Positions 11,520 through 13,234 of a DNA stretch of 13,234 nucleotides are shown here, piece after piece. Made by a program: the position numbers and the translations under genes. The DNA lies in NCBI GenBank assembly GCA_050945235.1, contig JBMNSO010000043.1:1-13234 (forward strand). Direction: 5' to 3'. Each line of letters opens with the position of its first letter. Within the stretch, counting starts at the first letter, position 1. The notes below the pieces were generated by a model. It saw only the letters and a program-made list of their open reading frames with translations, did not search any database and was not told the DNA's origin. The DNA comes from DUOD01 sp050945235 (GTDB taxonomy: Bacteria; Bacillota; Clostridia; DUOD01).

Positions 11520-13234
11520 TTATTTCTGTGGATACCCATAGTCTTCAAAAAGCTGTTCCAAAGCCTGCTGTGCTGTATTCAGGGCATTCTCTATGGTTGT
11601 TTCCTTCTTAAGCACAGAATAAATAGCCTTGGCTATTATGAATTCAATATTATCCTGGGGTATTATTTTACCGCCCTGGATATGGGGCCCCTTTCTTGTT
11701 CGGCAGTATTTAAAGGTCTCCAGCCCAAGGGGTAGCCATGGATACAGCTTATCCAGCTCGTCATTATTATATACATCCATCAAAGGCGACTGACCTTCCA
11801 AAATAGTGTGATAGTTGCATATATCGGTACCACAGGCCCAATTAATAAATTTAAAGGCCTGTTTGGGGTTTTTGCTATTGGGGTTTATACCCATACTCCA
11901 CCCGCCCAGCACCGGGGTTTTGCCGGGTATAAAGTCGTATCCAATCTTCCCTACGATGTCTGATTTAAAACGATTGGTTATATCGGTGGTATATGATATA
12001 TAACATATCAGCATGGCGGTTTTACCCTCATAAAAATCCGCAACAGTATCTTCTATCCTTTGGTTTAGTGTATCCGGCCGAGTAAACTCAAAGGTTTTGC
12101 AGAAATTTGTCATGGCTTTAATGGTCTCTGGGGAGTTGAATGTCACCTTGTTTTGTTCATTAAATATCCTTCCGTTATACGACCATAGACGGGGCAGAAA
12201 TTCGGGTACCAAAAGCTCCGAATAATTGGCCGCCACCGATGTGCCATACTCCACCGGAGAGGACGGGTTTAATGATTTGGTGAAAAACTCTGCTATAGCA
12301 TTAAATTCCAGCCATGTATCGGGGGGGGTTAATTCAGTCTTATACCTTGCTTCGAATTCCCTTTTCAAGGATTTGTCCTCAAACAGATCCTTTCTATAGA
12401 ACAGAATTTGGGGGGCGTACATAAAGGGTACGCCGTAGTATTCTCCCTCAAATTCGCTAAAATGTTTCAAGGTGCCGGGGATGAATATGTTTTTATCAAA
12501 ATCATGGGCGTTGATGAATTTGGTTAAATTCATTAGGTACTTGTTGGACGCTATAAAGGGAAGCCATGGTATATCGAACATATAAACGTCTATATCCTGA
12601 GATTTACTCCTGGCATCAGAGATTATCTTATCCAAGATATATTGCTGGGGGTATGTTTTTATATTTACATCTATAAAAGTATTGTTGGTGAAATGGGGCA
12701 GCAAACCTTCTATGGAAACTGCTGTGGGACTTTCCAGCATCAAGACGTTAAGGGTTCCCTTCTTTACCAGGGTTATTTCCGATTTTGTTGTTCTGTTTTT
12801 TAGTTCGATGTCCTTATATACCACCTTGTCCTCTAGGACTATCCTTTGTTTCTCAAATAATATAGGCGATTGCATATTCTTTATAAGAAGCCTGGCCGCT
12901 TCCTCGCCCATATTTAAAGCCGGTCTTAGGGTATTTATGACGCCCTGGGAACTGCTATATAGATTCCACCGATCTTGGCCTAGGGACAGGACCAGCAGGT
13001 TTCCTGGTATATCGATGCCTCTTACATGGGCAGCTTCGATAAGACCCTTTGATATGGTTTCCGATGAAGTAATGATTCCTTGGAGATTATGGTTTTGCAG
13101 CATAAAGATTGCAGAACGAAATGCGTCCTCCTTGGATAGGTTTGTATATGATATCCAGTGCTGATCCAAGGCAAGGCCGTTCCTTGCAAAGGCATGTTTG
13201 AAGCCATCAATACAGTGTTGTTCCGAAGAATACT
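11520..13234 (-). CDS. LacI-type effector domain fused to family 1 solute-binding protein (N-terminus outside window)
   Basis: About 570 residues are visible and the frame stays open at the right edge. The TTG at 13169 is only an internal codon: upstream bases continue the family pattern (EQHCIDGFKHAFARNGLAL). The first part, down to about 12805, is the second half of a LacI/GalR-type effector domain: QGIITSSETISKGLIEAAHVRGIDIPGNLLVLSLGQDRW, then SSSQGVINTLRPALNMGEEAARLLI. A charged linker follows. From about 12758 to the stop is a family 1 solute-binding domain: GTLNVLMLESPTAV, FEGEYYGVPFMYAPQILFYRKDLFED, TPPDTWLEFNAIAEFF, GKTAMLICY, GGWSMGINPNSKNPKQAFKFINW. No signal peptide separates the two, so the binding domain should stay in the cytoplasm. 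A DNA-binding helix-turn-helix (GntR or LacI type, as in AraR) is expected upstream but not seen. Likely a sugar-responsive regulator with two ligand domains; ligand unknown. Confidence 0.85.
   Translation of the reverse strand, partial: YSSEQHCIDGFKHAFARNGLALDQHWISYTNLSKEDAFRSAIFMLQNHNLQGIITSSETISKGLIEAAHVRGIDIPGNLLVLSLGQDRWNLYSSSQGVINTLRPALNMGEEAARLLIKNMQSPILFEKQRIVLEDKVVYKDIELKNRTTKSEITLVKKGTLNVLMLESPTAVSIEGLLPHFTNNTFIDVNIKTYPQQYILDKIISDARSKSQDIDVYMFDIPWLPFIASNKYLMNLTKFINAHDFDKNIFIPGTLKHFSEFEGEYYGVPFMYAPQILFYRKDLFEDKSLKREFEARYKTELTPPDTWLEFNAIAEFFTKSLNPSSPVEYGTSVAANYSELLVPEFLPRLWSYNGRIFNEQNKVTFNSPETIKAMTNFCKTFEFTRPDTLNQRIEDTVADFYEGKTAMLICYISYTTDITNRFKSDIVGKIGYDFIPGKTPVLGGWSMGINPNSKNPKQAFKFINWACGTDICNYHTILEGQSPLMDVYNNDELDKLYPWLPLGLETFKYCRTRKGPHIQGGKIIPQDNIEFIIAKAIYSVLKKETTIENALNTAQQALEQLFEDYGYPQK

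Noticed and set aside
11520..13169. Complete 549-residue protein starting at TTG 13169
   Set aside because: The frame continues to the window edge and the upstream residues (IDGFKHAFARNGLAL) continue the LacI-type effector pattern, so the gene is truncated by the window.

Overview
The window looks like about 13 kb of chromosome from a flagellated, low-to-mid GC Firmicute, most likely a member of the Clostridia. The reasons are the Firmicutes-type fliD-fliS-FlgN/FliT order, the long form of HPF, strong purine-rich ribosome binding sites, frequent GTG and TTG starts, heavy use of AGG (Arg) and ATA (Ile) codons, lipoprotein signals, and SigH-like and Spo0A-like sites. I cannot name a genus. No transposase, phage gene, CRISPR array or tRNA is visible.

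Layout. 1-2099: the end of a flagellar operon (fliD, cut by the window edge, then fliS and a FlgN/FliT-like chaperone). 2100-2399: a gene-free stretch with a near-consensus SigA promoter followed by a strongly structured RNA of about 220 nt, which I think may be a raiA-motif RNA. 2400-2690: a small protein with four CxxC pairs, followed by a terminator. 2794-3133: AT-rich DNA with up to seven same-orientation DnaA-box-like 9-mers in 95 bp, flanked by two Spo0A-box-like sites. 3170-5589: a polar amino acid ABC transporter (lipoprotein receptor, permease, ATPase). 5684-6223: the ribosome hibernation factor HPF (RaiA family) behind a SigH-like promoter. 6266-7078 (minus): a ZIP metal transporter, separated from hpf by a bidirectional terminator. 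7256-8930: type I mannose-6-phosphate isomerase, then a class II (fuculose-phosphate type) aldolase. 9004-10668: a CoA-disulfide reductase/rhodanese fusion carrying a perfect 21-bp in-frame tandem duplication. 10734-11336 (minus): a lipoprotein with an FMN-binding-like domain. 11520 to the window end (minus): an unusual protein joining a LacI-type effector domain to a complete family 1 extracellular solute-binding domain, with its N-terminus outside the window.

How it fits together. The left half gathers elements tied to leaving exponential growth: flagellar chaperones, the structured RNA, a DnaA-box cluster with Spo0A-like sites, and hpf under a stationary-phase-type promoter. The right half is mixed metabolism: metal uptake, sugar phosphate isomerisation and cleavage, and thiol/sulfur redox. 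It ends in a probable cytoplasmic sugar-sensing regulator. The best candidates for something undescribed are the LacI-effector/SBP fusion and the DnaA/Spo0A-box cluster away from dnaA.
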